Position numbers and translations under genes: made by a program. DNA of 64,000 nucleotides, from NCBI RefSeq assembly GCF_902635505.1, contig NC_045430.1, positions 273,912,681-273,976,680 on the forward strand, given 5' to 3'. This DNA comes from Sarcophilus harrisii. Lineage: Eukaryota > Chordata > Mammalia > Dasyuromorphia > Dasyuridae. The notes under the pieces are model-generated. The model did not search any database. It was given only the letters and a program-made list of their open reading frames with translations, and was not told the origin of the DNA. Positions 12,201 to 24,400 of this stretch are shown here, in pieces. Every line of letters starts with the position of its first letter. The first letter of the stretch is position 1.

Positions 12201-15024
12201 AAGGACCAAGAAAAAGGCTCCTTATGGGTTGACCTCTAAAATTAAATAACTCATTTTCTTTTTTCTTTTTTTCCCAGTGGTATTCCCATTCGACAGTTCT
12301 ATCACATGACGCAGAACAAAAAGAGTAATCTTTATGAAAATGACTGCTTGTAAGTTTCAGTCAACAGGAGATCCGTGACCTTGTTTTGGGGGGGAATCAC
12401 CATGTAGCACAAATATTCCCGTTCTTCTAGGATGTCAAAAGTGATGACTTAAAAGGGGATTTGTAAAAGGGCTGCGATAAGCAGAAAGTTAATAGGGCAG
12501 AACCAGTGATAGTCCTCAGAAAATAGCTTGGGAAGGGAGTGTGAGGAGCTGGGATGGGAGCTAAGGCCATAGAGGAAGACTTTTATCCCGGTCATCTCTG
12601 GGAGACAAGCGTTTTTCCCTTTTTTGGGTCCCTAACACATATATGGCACCATAGAGAAGTTCCCTTAAGGTCATGAGGTTGGTCCAGACCCAAGATGTCC
12701 CGGGATTTCCTAGTCCCCAGCCTGGCATGAGCTCACAAGCCATAGAGTGTGACTATCTCACAAAGGCACATAGTAGGCACTCAATAAATGCTTGGTGACC
12801 GACTGCTTCATCTCACAGTAAAAGCCCACAGCAGTGGCCAGTCGCTGCTCTCTTTAGAGAAATAATTCTTTTAGCCTTTCTTATCTAGCCTGAATGTCCT
12901 GGCTGCCTTCTCTTATAGATATTATTTTCTATTTTTATACCCAGCCATTTGGGGTGTGTGGGTACATCCATGTGCATATGGCAAATAAAAGCAAACCCTC
13001 TTATTGTTAATTAAAGAAAGACTGAGCACAAAAAGATGAATAAAACTGTTATGGGTTTTTTTTGGGGGGGCACGTTCAGCTAAATTGTGATTTCAGAGAT
13101 TTGGGGAACTTCTATATTTTGCTGCTCCACACCAACAAATAAACAATATTGACATTTTTTATTACTCTCGGTGTCCATAAGCAGGGTTTCTCAAAAACCC
13201 GAGTTTAAGCTCCCTTAGCTGAAACGCTTGCATGTTTATAACCCACCCTTGCCTTCTACCTTCCTCAAAATGAATCTGGAGCCTGAACACTGGCACGTAT
13301 GTTAAATCTAGAATTGTTCGGAGTTGTCCTAGCATCCTTCCAGCTTGAATATTCTAAACTTCTAGGGCAAAATGTCCATTTATTTTTTATTCTAGACATC
13401 TCTAACTATTGGAGAAATTGAGATGTCGATATCCGACTCGGCCACTGGGGGGCAGCAGAAGCACGTGCAATAGGCCAGTGGTCCTGCTACTTGTTTCAAA
13501 GATGCTGAACACCGGAGCCAGCCCTTGCAAAGTAGATGTATAATCTCCCAGCAGGACAGAAAAATTGATGAGCTGGTTTAGGTTCAGGAAATGGGCTGTC
13601 TGAGGCTCTGTGGGCTGCAGTCCATCATCCAGGGAGGTTGCTATGTGCTCTGGGTATTTAGCCAACTGATGGCATCCAATTTATTTTCGATTTGATTTGC
13701 CAGCCTTGCCCAAGTATTTTAAAGAGATTTTCTTGGATAGTAACATAGCTAGAGGGACTTTCCTCGCCTGGAGCTCCTATATCCGAGTCAAGATGGAACT
13801 GAAATCCCACAGAGCCGAGATAAACTTGCATTTGAATGCCCAACAGCATGAGAATATATCCATTTATAAATGGAAGGAAGCTTTCCCCACAAGCTCTTGG
13901 GTTAAGTGGGAGAATGTCTAATAGAAGACCCGGATTCCAATCCTATCTTTGACAGCTGTGTGATCATGGACTTGTTTCTGGGCCCCATCTATAAAGTAGG
14001 AAAAACAAGCCCTATAGTAATAACTGGAGGAGAAGCTTCATGGTAATGTGGATTTAAAGTACTTTTCACATGTTGAAATGTCAGCCGATATTCTTTACAC
14101 CTAAATTCTGGTGTCAGTGAGCAGGTATTGAACCTTGGAAGGTGAGAGTGAGCTAGTCCTGGCTGGGTCACTCTGGGCAACTCACTTTGGTCTTTACTCC
14201 TCCCAGCTAGTCTAAAACAGTAACATGCGGAACAGTTTTTGATCATACTCTGAGGGAAGATAGTGACCCATCGCCACAAAACCACAGGTTCAGACCTTAT
14301 TTAATCTTAGCCGTGGTGATGACTGGCAGAAGATCCAGGATTGAGAGATGGAAGGAACTTTGAAGGTCACTGAGTCTGATTCCCCTCATTTTATAACTGA
14401 GGAAACTGAGGTCTAAAGAGAGAATATAGAAGATACTCATTTAGGTGCCATTTATTGAAGTCTGTGCCACATGTTTAAGCACTAAGAATACAAAAAAGGC
14501 AAAAATAACATAAAGTGTTTGCCTTAAGAGACCTCACAGGCTAACAGACGAGAGCATCCTGGAACCAGAGAGCCAGTTGTTAAATTTTCAGTGTGAGTGT
14601 TTATATCTCAGAAATTGACAGAAGCAACAAATCAGGGCTTTGTTTGTTGTTTTGTCAGTTGTCTACACTTAAGAAAGTGGCAGGGATTAAAATTAAAGGT
14701 TTTTCATGAATTCTTTTTTTTTTTTTCAGAGAACTGATTATTAAACATTTATACTGACACACCCCTGAACTGGGAAGCCAACATGCAAAGAACTCTGTCC
14801 AACACTCTATCTCTATAGGATAAGTTAAGAGTAAGCCCAGAGGGAAGCCATTAAGATTAAGGGGGACTGAGAAGGGCTTCTTGAAGAAAGGGAGAATATA
14901 GCCAAGACTTGAAAAGAGCCAGAAGGTGAAAATGAGGGAGGGTAGGAGAGAGGGAGAGAGAAGGGAGAGAAAGAGGAGAAACAGAGAAAGAAGGAGAGAG
15001 ATGAGAGGGAGAGGGAGAGAGGGG

Positions 15025-15081
<57 letters not shown>

Positions 15082-15178
15082 AGAGAAAGAGAAGGGAGGA
15101 AGAAAGAAAGAGAAAAAAGAAAGAAGGAAGAAAGAAAAAAGAAAGAAGGAAGGAAGGAAGGAAGAGAGGAAGAGAGGA

Positions 15179-15216
<38 letters not shown>

Positions 15217-15410
15217 AAGAAGCAACAGGGACAAGTAATGGGAGAGTCAGTCAGGGGATGGAGGAACAGTGTCACTGGCTGTGTGACCAGCCCAAACTCA
15301 TAAAGATATTAAGGGGGGAAAGGTTATGATTTAAAGTCAAATCTTCAGCCTTCAGCTTCAGTGAGCTCCAAGTTTAGGGGGAGGGTTTTATTTTATGTTA
15401 AAGAAACTGC

Positions 15411-15442
<32 letters not shown>

Positions 15443-18400
15443 AAGAAGAGCTCATATAATTTTAAATTTGGAAACAGATAAAGCTTAACCTCTGTTTCCC
15501 TTTCCCCCAATCCTACAGATCTTTACACAGGCTGAGCCTTGTTATGAAACCAAAATCCAAGCGAGGCAGGCCGCAGCCGGAGAGGGCTGAGTCCTAGGCC
15601 TGGGTGCAAAAGGAGCCCCTGGGTTTACTAATTGGGGGTAAATCCCTCTCCTCCAGGCCGCAGAGGAGAGTCTGCCTCTCAGCTGGTCTCGCCAATCAGT
15701 TTTTTTAAATTTTTTTTTTACATGACCAAACCGTTATTTTGCTGTACAAAAAGAATCAGACTCTGAAATACTGTACAATTAGCTTGTGAAGGAAATCAAA
15801 AATGCAGGTGGGCATAAATAGAGGGACTGGGAATTCAATGTAATGGTTCTTAGTCATCTCCCAGAGTTCTTTCTCTGTCGCCAATCAGTTTTACAAGCCT
15901 CAGTAAAGCATTTGATAAGTGGAAGTTGCCCCTGTCCTGGAAGGGGACCAAAATGGCAGGGCCAGGACTGTCACCTGTCCCTCCCAGGGCCCGTCCCGGG
16001 GCTGTGCCACATTTCCTGGAATCTCAACAAGCCCGGGAATCTCTGACTGGCCTGAGCTGGTTGGGCCTGGGGAGGGAGGGGTGAAAGTTTGGGGGAGGAG
16101 CTGCCCGTGTCCTCCTGGCGTTTATTGCATCACCTAGAGAGGGAGAGCCCTTAATGACGTGGGGCCTTCCCAGCTCCTGCCAGGGTGGGGGGGGCCACGG
16201 CTCACACGAGTTCCTCTGAGGTCACGGAGCTGGGCCCGGCCCGAGCTGTCACAGGACGTCCGAGGCCGGGCACAGAGGGAACTCTGGCCGAGAGCGAGGG
16301 CCAATCTCGGCGCGCCAGGGCTGGCTGGGGGCCGGAGCGTGATCGCTCCGGGGGCCTGAGGCAGCAGAGCCCGGGACCCCCAGGCCCCCCGAGAGCCAGA
16401 GCTGCTCAGTCCGGCCGGAAGCTGGCCCGGGGCTCTGGGGCAGAGTCTGCCTGTGGTGGGGGCGTCTGGCTTTTATGGATCGGTTTTTAAAGCTCCTTTT
16501 GTTGTTAAGTAGCCTTGAGGAATAAAAAGGGAATTTAGGCCCATTTCCTTAACAGCTTTTTGTTGTTTCCCTTTTGTTTTTTTCTCCCAGGCTTCCTAAA
16601 CCACTCAATAGCACCGCAGAGTGAGTATTCTCCTGGCCAGACTGGATCTAGAACGCTGGGTGACTTGGGGGGGGGCAGCCCCTGCCCTCAGAGGGGGTGG
16701 GGAAGAAAGGAGGGAGGTTCCCGGAGAGGAGGAGGAAGGGGCTCTTTTAAAGCAGAGCCTTAATTTAACCTCCAAGTGATTTTTCTCCCATTAAGTGCCA
16801 GAGCGATGGCAACTCAAAATTGAATTTGCCCTTTTTTGTAGAGTGCTTCTGACGCAGCAGTCAGTGTGGATTTTAAAGAGCCCTGAAATTAAGGTCTGCG
16901 GGGTTAAAGAAATCATTTGGAGCAGCCAATCACAATGTTTTCGGGCCTCCTCTTATCTGCAATTAACAGAGAGGAGAGCATCCGCATGGAAAGATTGGGC
17001 TGTTTTGCTCAGGCAGACGGGCTGCCTCTTTAGCATTCTGCACGGAGTCCTGACAAGTTCCACAGACATTTGTCTGCTAGAAGCTTTTCCAATTTCTCAT
17101 TAATAGAATGGCAATATCTCCGAGAGGCTCGAGGGGTTAGCAAAAGGGGGCCCGGGAAGGGGGGAGGGAGGGGAGGACCCTCATTCTCAACTGATGGATT
17201 CAAGTGAGTTAGGGACCTACTGTGTGCTAAATGCTGGGGATAGAAAGAGAGGAGCGGAACAGGGAGAGTGGAACAAGCCAGAGATCATTTTCAGAAGATT
17301 TTAGTGGCTTGTGCATGGAACAGCCGCTGAATCAGAGCTTGTGTAAGGGATCTCAAAGGGCAGTGGGTTGAGAAAGTCTTTGAAGGCCAAACAGAGCGTT
17401 TTTGTGTGATCCTGGAGTGATAGGGAGCAGGGAGCCGCTGGAGTTGGAGTAGGGGCGATGGGGACATATTGGAAGGGATGATGGGGAAGTATTGGACCAT
17501 GTAGGAAAATCACCCGAGTAGAAGAATGGAGGATGGGCTGGAGTGGGAAAAGGCATGAGATGGGTAGACCCCTTCCCTCTCCCAGCAGGCTATTGCAGTA
17601 GTCCAGGTAGGGGACAAAGCCTGGACCAGAGGGGTCAGTGTCAGAGGAGAGCAGGAGGCTGCCGAGGTAATGGATTTTGGCAATAGCTTGGACGGGGGTG
17701 AGGATGATACCCAGTGGGGAGCCTGGGGGACTGGGAGGACAGAGCTACCTTCCACAATAATAGGGGAGGTGGGAGTAAGGGAGGGTTTAAGGGGGAAGGT
17801 AACAGGCTCTGTCTTGGACATGGTGAGTTTAAGATTTTACTGGACATCCAGCTCAAGATGGCTGAGAAGCAGTTGAAGAAGTGAGATGAGAGCCTGGCAA
17901 AAAGGTTAGGAAGAGAGAGGTGGGTAGGAGCCACCACATTCATGGGAGCTGGTGAGAGCACCAAGGAGAAAAGGCCCAGGGTTGGACCCTGAGGGACACC
18001 TAAAGTTAGAAGGGGTGGTCTGGAGGAGGATCCAGCAAAAGAGACAGAGAAGGAGCAGTCAGAGAGGCGGGAGGAGAACCAGAATGGAGGGGTGTCCTGA
18101 AGAGCCGGAGAGATGAAGGCATCAGGGAGGAGGCAGAGAGAGGGCAAGGAGAAGGAGGATGGGGAAAAGGCCATTGGATTTGGCAGTTATGAGAGGTTCC
18201 TTTGGAGAAGGCGGTTTCATTGGAATGATGAGTTCAAAGGACTGTGAAAGAGTTGAAAGTGAGAGGAGAGACAGTTTGGGAACCAGTGTAGACGCCTTTT
18301 CAAGGAGTTTGGCTGCAAAGGGCAGAAGAGACATAGATCAGCACGGATGGAGGATCAAGTGAGGGGCTTTTCAAGATAGGGGAGACACGAGCATGTGTGA

Positions 18401-21400
18401 CGGTAGGAGGAAATGAGCCCGGACAGAGGGAGAGAATGGGTGAAAATTTGGGGACGACAAAGGCACTGACCTGCCCGGGGTAGTAGGAGGAATGGGATGG
18501 CTCGGGCAGGTGGAGGGGTTGGCTTTGTTAGGACTAAGGTCACCTCATCATGGGAGACAGAGGTGAAGGGAGGTGGGGGGGGGGGGGCAGGAAGCACCTG
18601 AGGAAGAGGGCAGGAAAGGAGGCTCCAGCAAATGGCCTCCGGTCTCCGTAGCCAGCCTTCCCCAGCACTAGAAGCAGAGCTGTTCAGACTGAGGGATAAA
18701 AGGCCCTTCCTTCCTTTATTACTTTCCTTTTTCACTAATGATTATCCCATTTTCAAAGAAAACCAGGTGTGATCTCGCCCCAAAGTCCAGATTTCATTTG
18801 TCCTCCCCACTACTCCCTATGTCATAGTAGCCCCAAATCTAGCATCCTTCCTTGTTAAATAAAACCAGGGGGGTTCTGCCTTGAGCTTTGTCTGGCTCTG
18901 TCCCCAGCTGTTACTGTTCTCTCCCCCATAGTTACTCTGCAGAGGTACCAGATTTATTTACCCGTGTCCCTGCTGTAGCCCCCTCCCCAACCCCGCTCTG
19001 GGAGGATGTAAGCTCTGACAGAAGCTTCCTCCATGTCTATGGGATCCTGCTAAGGGACACAGCTCAGTTCAGAGACAAATTAATTTTTTTAATTGATTGC
19101 TGAAGTTATCAGAACATTTGACTGAAGGTGAGACCCCTGGAGGCCCAGAGTAGGCTTAATGCTGTCCAGGTCTCCATTTCCATTCTGTTGTGATCACCCC
19201 CTTCTCTTTTTGCTAAACTACCCCAAAGGCCGCTGCGCATGGGCTTTCCAGTGGAACTGCCCTATCAGAGCCACACATCTCGGAGCGCCATGTTCCCAAG
19301 CTTCAGTCCCTCACAGGACCCAAAGGCCGGCCCGGCTGAGTGTGTCCAGCAGCCTTTTCCTGCCACCACAGGCATGTACAGGACAACCGTGGTGAAGAAA
19401 ACAGGAGGTAAAAAAAGGGTCATTTCAGATAATGGGTCACAATCTTATTGCTTCAGTTGGGGGGGGGGGGAGGAGAGGGGGTGTTACTGCTGCTGTTGCT
19501 GAATCAGTGTTGAAGGAAGCGTGGAGGGATTGACTTGGGCTGAGCTGGGCCTGGCCCTAAATGTCCCCTCACTCGGATGGGAAGCCCACCCTCCCCTGCG
19601 ATGGCTCCTCACACCATGGCCTTGGACCTGGGCTGCCCGGGGCCAGGCCAACAGGTGCAGCTTCTGGTAACTCCTGCATTAGACTAGATCCCAGATGAGG
19701 CTGTGGCCCATTTTCAGGGGATCCCAGATCTAAAGCTGGCCATCAGAGGCCATCAAGGTCAACCTCCTTTTACAACCGAGGCAGCCAGGTGGGGCTGGAG
19801 AGATTCTGACTGAGTGTAAATCTAGTAGTTGTGCAAGCCTATGTATGTACTTAATTTTTATCTGCCTCAGTTCACTCATCTGCAAAATGGGAATAATAGC
19901 ACCTTTCTCCCTAGGGCTGTTGGGAGGATAAAAATATAAAGTGCTTTGCAAACCTGATAGTCTTTGTAAGGTATTTAAAATATCATATAAATACTGATAT
20001 TGATATTGATAAAGTATCATATAAGTACTATCGATATTTTCATTTGTATTACAAAAGTGAGTCCCAGAGAAGGGAGTCGGCCCACGTAAGGTTACACTTA
20101 GCATCGCTCCTCTAAAGTTGGAAGAAGCTTTGGAGGGGATCTAGTCCAAACCCGTCCTCTTCGGGATGAGGAAAATCCAGACCGCAGAAATGCTTTGCTC
20201 TGGGTTATCCAGCAGGAAATGTGTGAGGCGGGATCTGAATGCAGGTCTTCCCCTCCCACCCCGCTCCCTAGCCACCATCCCAGGCTGCCTCGGGTTTGTG
20301 TCCGAGTCCCAGGCTGGCCAAACCCAGGGAGCCTCGTCATCAGCTTTGGTAAAAAGCGACGGCTCATCTGCTAGATCCAGGAGGCAGCGGCATCTGGTTG
20401 GGGGCAAACAAAATCACTGACCCCTGAAATATGGAACAAGACGCCCATTATAAATCACTGTTCCATGGATCCGAACAGAGTATGAGTTGGTTTATTATTT
20501 CTAAGAGCATGACTGGGGTGTGTCATCAGCGTGACCTTTCCATGGGTCAGTGCTCCACCGGCGAGCCACCCTGAGGGTGTGAAAGCCTAAAGCTTAGCCC
20601 ACCCTCCTATAAAGATTTCCCTGCCGATCCTTGGCGGAAGAGCTCTTTGCAGGCTCATTTGCATTTCTGTCCAGAGACATATTTAGGATCAAGGTCATTC
20701 TCTCATTTTTCCACGTATTCTTCTTTTCACCTTTGCTGGGCCTCCCGCCTGCTCCGCCCCCACTCATCCTTGAGAGACCACGTCAACTGCTCCCTGAGAG
20801 GCCGAGGACAGACTCAGCTGTCCCATAAAGAGCTTCGACCATACAAGGAAATCAGTCGTACCTGGAGAAACCTGAGAAACCATCGAGTCCAACGCCCTGT
20901 TTTTCAGTCTGAAGGCCACAGGAAGAAAGTGATTTGCTGAAGCTCACATAGAAACTTAATGGCAAAGTTGAACCTGTCCCAAAATTTCATTGGAAGGACC
21001 CTCCAAAGGCTCTGTGCCCCATTCAGATTTAACATAGCATGACAATATAAGTTTGTTTTTTTGTTTTTTTAATTTCCTCAGTACGCTCATTTGAAAAATA
21101 GGGATAATAGCAACCTCCCTCCCAGGAGGATAAAAATGAGATACTCTCTGGAAAGTGCTTTGCAAACCATGAAGTATTACATAAATGCTATTGATTTTTT
21201 CATTTTTATTATAAAACTCAGTCCCAGTGACTCTTCTCTAATAAAGACACATTTAGTATCACACGTCTAAAGCCTTTGCAGGTTGTTTCTCTGGAGTGAC
21301 AGGCTCCAAGAGGACAGCAGCCATTTTTTGCCTTTATATTCCCCAGCCTAGCATGATGTTTAGCACATTTTGTATGCTTAACAGATATTTATTAGTTGCT

Positions 21401-24400
21401 TGAATGATTTCCCAGGTCTTACCTTTTTCTGGCCAAACATCCCCATTTTATTCAGCACAACTTCCTGGCCTCTTATTTCCCTCCTAAAACATAGGTTATG
21501 TCAGTGCTCTTTGTAGTGTGCTCCATCATTGTTAAATACTTGCTGATCACTTGATTTCCCACCGTCCTTTACTTTCTTCCTATCCCCGGGCCATAATAGT
21601 GAGGGAGAAAGTCCCCGGGGTGCAGTCTAACCCACTCCAGATCCATGTCATCTAATCTAAACTGGACATTGCTTCTTGCTTAGCAAATTGTTTTATTTAT
21701 CTCTTGTTGACTTTCCTGGCATAATCCTTCTTCCCTTAATCTCTTTATCTGCATTTACAATAGTCTAGCACTAGTAAGTAGCAATTAGATATTAGGGCAA
21801 TATCATGTATAGAAGAGCTACTGATGAATTTAGAATCAGGAAGACTTGGGTTCAAATTCAACTTCAGAATGTGCTGGTTGTAGGAGCTTGGGCAACTAGC
21901 AGCCTTGGGTCTTGACTATAAAATGAAGAGGATGGACTTAATATGGTCTAAAGGCCCTTTCCACTCTAAATCTATGATCTTATAATTGATTGATCATTAA
22001 TCACATTAATAAGAAAAGTAGCATGTCAAGAGATTGTAATTAAAAGCAACTATTCCAAGCTATTTCTACTTTCTTCCCCCTCCATTTTTGACAAATGATT
22101 GTGACCAACTATAAATAAAGGAAATGTAGCCCACCCAGGAGGCAAAGCTTTCATCCTTCTTTCCAAGTGTTCTTCTTGCCATTGTCTATGGACCAGTCTG
22201 ATCCCATTGTGATCCAGGTCCCTCCTCACCAGACCCCTCTCCACTATCCATGAACAGACTGACCTGTAATCAAGTTGGTTGGTAGTCAAGTCAAGAAGCT
22301 TCCTTTACCAAAGCAGATTAGCTCCTTCTCCACTGTCTAAGACAAAGCAGAGAATCACATGGCCAATATGTGTCAGAGGCAGGTCTACTTGACCTGGGTC
22401 ATCCTGGCTCCAAAAGCAGCTATTTATTCACTTCACCAAGCTGCCTCTCTTCCCTCCTATTCAGTTCTTCTTAAAAGTCTAGGGATGCTTCCTGACTGAG
22501 AAGTTCCCTATAACCTTCCCTTGGGGCACTGTCCATGGTATTATCCTGCCTGTCTCCAGACTCCACAGCTACCCATTTTGCCTGCTCTTCAATTATACCC
22601 TTTCAAAAATCACCATTGATCTCCTAATTAGGAACAACATGGTCTTTTCTCAGTCTTTATTCTCCTTGACTTACTCTGATTATCATTTCCTCTTTAAACC
22701 TTTCCTGCCGTAGCCCTGGAGTTGAAATCAAATCTTGATTTGATCAAGTCTTGAATCAAATCAAGTCTTGAATATTGATCACTTATAATCTGCAGGATCT
22801 TTAGTTAATCACCTAACTTCTCTAAGGTATAGTCTCACTACTTATAAAATTCAGGAGTTTAGATGGGGGGCCCTCTAAGGCTGACTCTAAATCTCTGACC
22901 TTATGATGATACAATCCTCTGTAAATCAGTCTTCTTTGTCTTCTACCTGCCCATGAACTTTAGTTCTTCCCGAAGTTTAGTCCTTCATTTTTGACTTTGT
23001 CATTACTCTACTTATATGTGGACCACTTTCAGAACTTTTCTCAGATTGACATCACCAGCCTTGACCTCCCTTTCAAGCTCTAAGAAGTGCTTCATCAGCC
23101 CATCTCCCAACAAATATTTATTAAGTGTTTGCTATATACTCCTACTTTTGCCTTCAAGAGGTAGAAGAACTAACTTCAAAATAATGAGAGAAACTCTTTT
23201 CTGTGACTTGAATAAGCAGAAGAGAAAATATGATATCGACAACCATACTCTTAGAATCGGCCTCCCATCTCACCATCGCTGCTGTATTCAGTTTAAGTGT
23301 GGTGTTTGTTCCGACTGAAACATGAATAGCCTTTATTTAGGACAAAGAATTAATAACCAATGGAGTTTTCTTTTGAAGCTTTAATATCTGCAATTGAGAC
23401 ATTTGACATGTTCCAAGAAACTTTTGGAAAAGAAATCACGTCAAGAGACAGAATTCATGATGGACACAAAAGGCTTTAAAGAAGTCAGGAAAGATTTCCA
23501 TTAGGGAAGGACAAAGCAGTTGGTTTTGTCTCTAAAAGTAATGAAAATGTGGGGGAGGTCAAGGATGTGGGTTCATTCTAATAAAGAGTTATGAGTGATA
23601 CATGAAGAAAGAAAGAGAGAAATTGATTCCTTCTGCAAAGAAAGCTTAAGTATAAGAAAAAGTGTTAGAATAGACTCCCACCCACCTCATTCTCTTGGAG
23701 TGATCAATAGAGAGAGTGAATGCTTGGTATTTATTTTTATCTTTTAAGAAGTTCAAATAAAAGTTTCTCAGGAAAAAAAGTAACTAGAAAATTTCACTAG
23801 GCCCCAAACTATACTTTTGTTTAAAAATTATTATTATTATTATTATATGTTTTTTCATTAACAAGTATTTTTATTAACCTGCCCCCCCCATCCTCTCATA
23901 GAGTAAATAAAAAATCCTGAGAAAATAAGGTCCTCGATAGCCATATGTTCCACTAAACCAAAATGCCACATTAACCTTCTCTGAAAATGTTAAATCTCTT
24001 TCAGCAGGTTAATAAGTCTCATCACCTCTGTGTCAGGAGGTGAGTAGGATGTTTCAACTTCATTTATTTTTAACTATTTTCTATTTATCACAGGAGTTTT
24101 GAGGGGGGTTTTATATAAATTAAAGATTTTTATTTTCAAAACATATGCAGGGATAATTTTCAACATTCACTCTTGCAAAACCTTGTGTTCCAAATTTTTC
24201 TCTTAAGTGTTCCTGGTTCTCCGGACTTTACCCTGCATCCTTTCATATTGACCCTCCCCTCCGAGTCTGTCCATTTCATCATTTCTTATGGCAAAATCAT
24301 ACCACCATTATAATCATATGCTACAGTTGATACAGTCATTCTCCAAATAGGGAAGATACCCCTTTATTTTCTAATTTGGGGATATTATGAAAAGGACTAC

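Noticed and set aside
17291-18735. Pro/Ser/Leu-rich minus-strand frames up to 177 residues as a possible gene
   Set aside because: They contain L2 reverse transcriptase motifs and frame breaks; a dead LINE.
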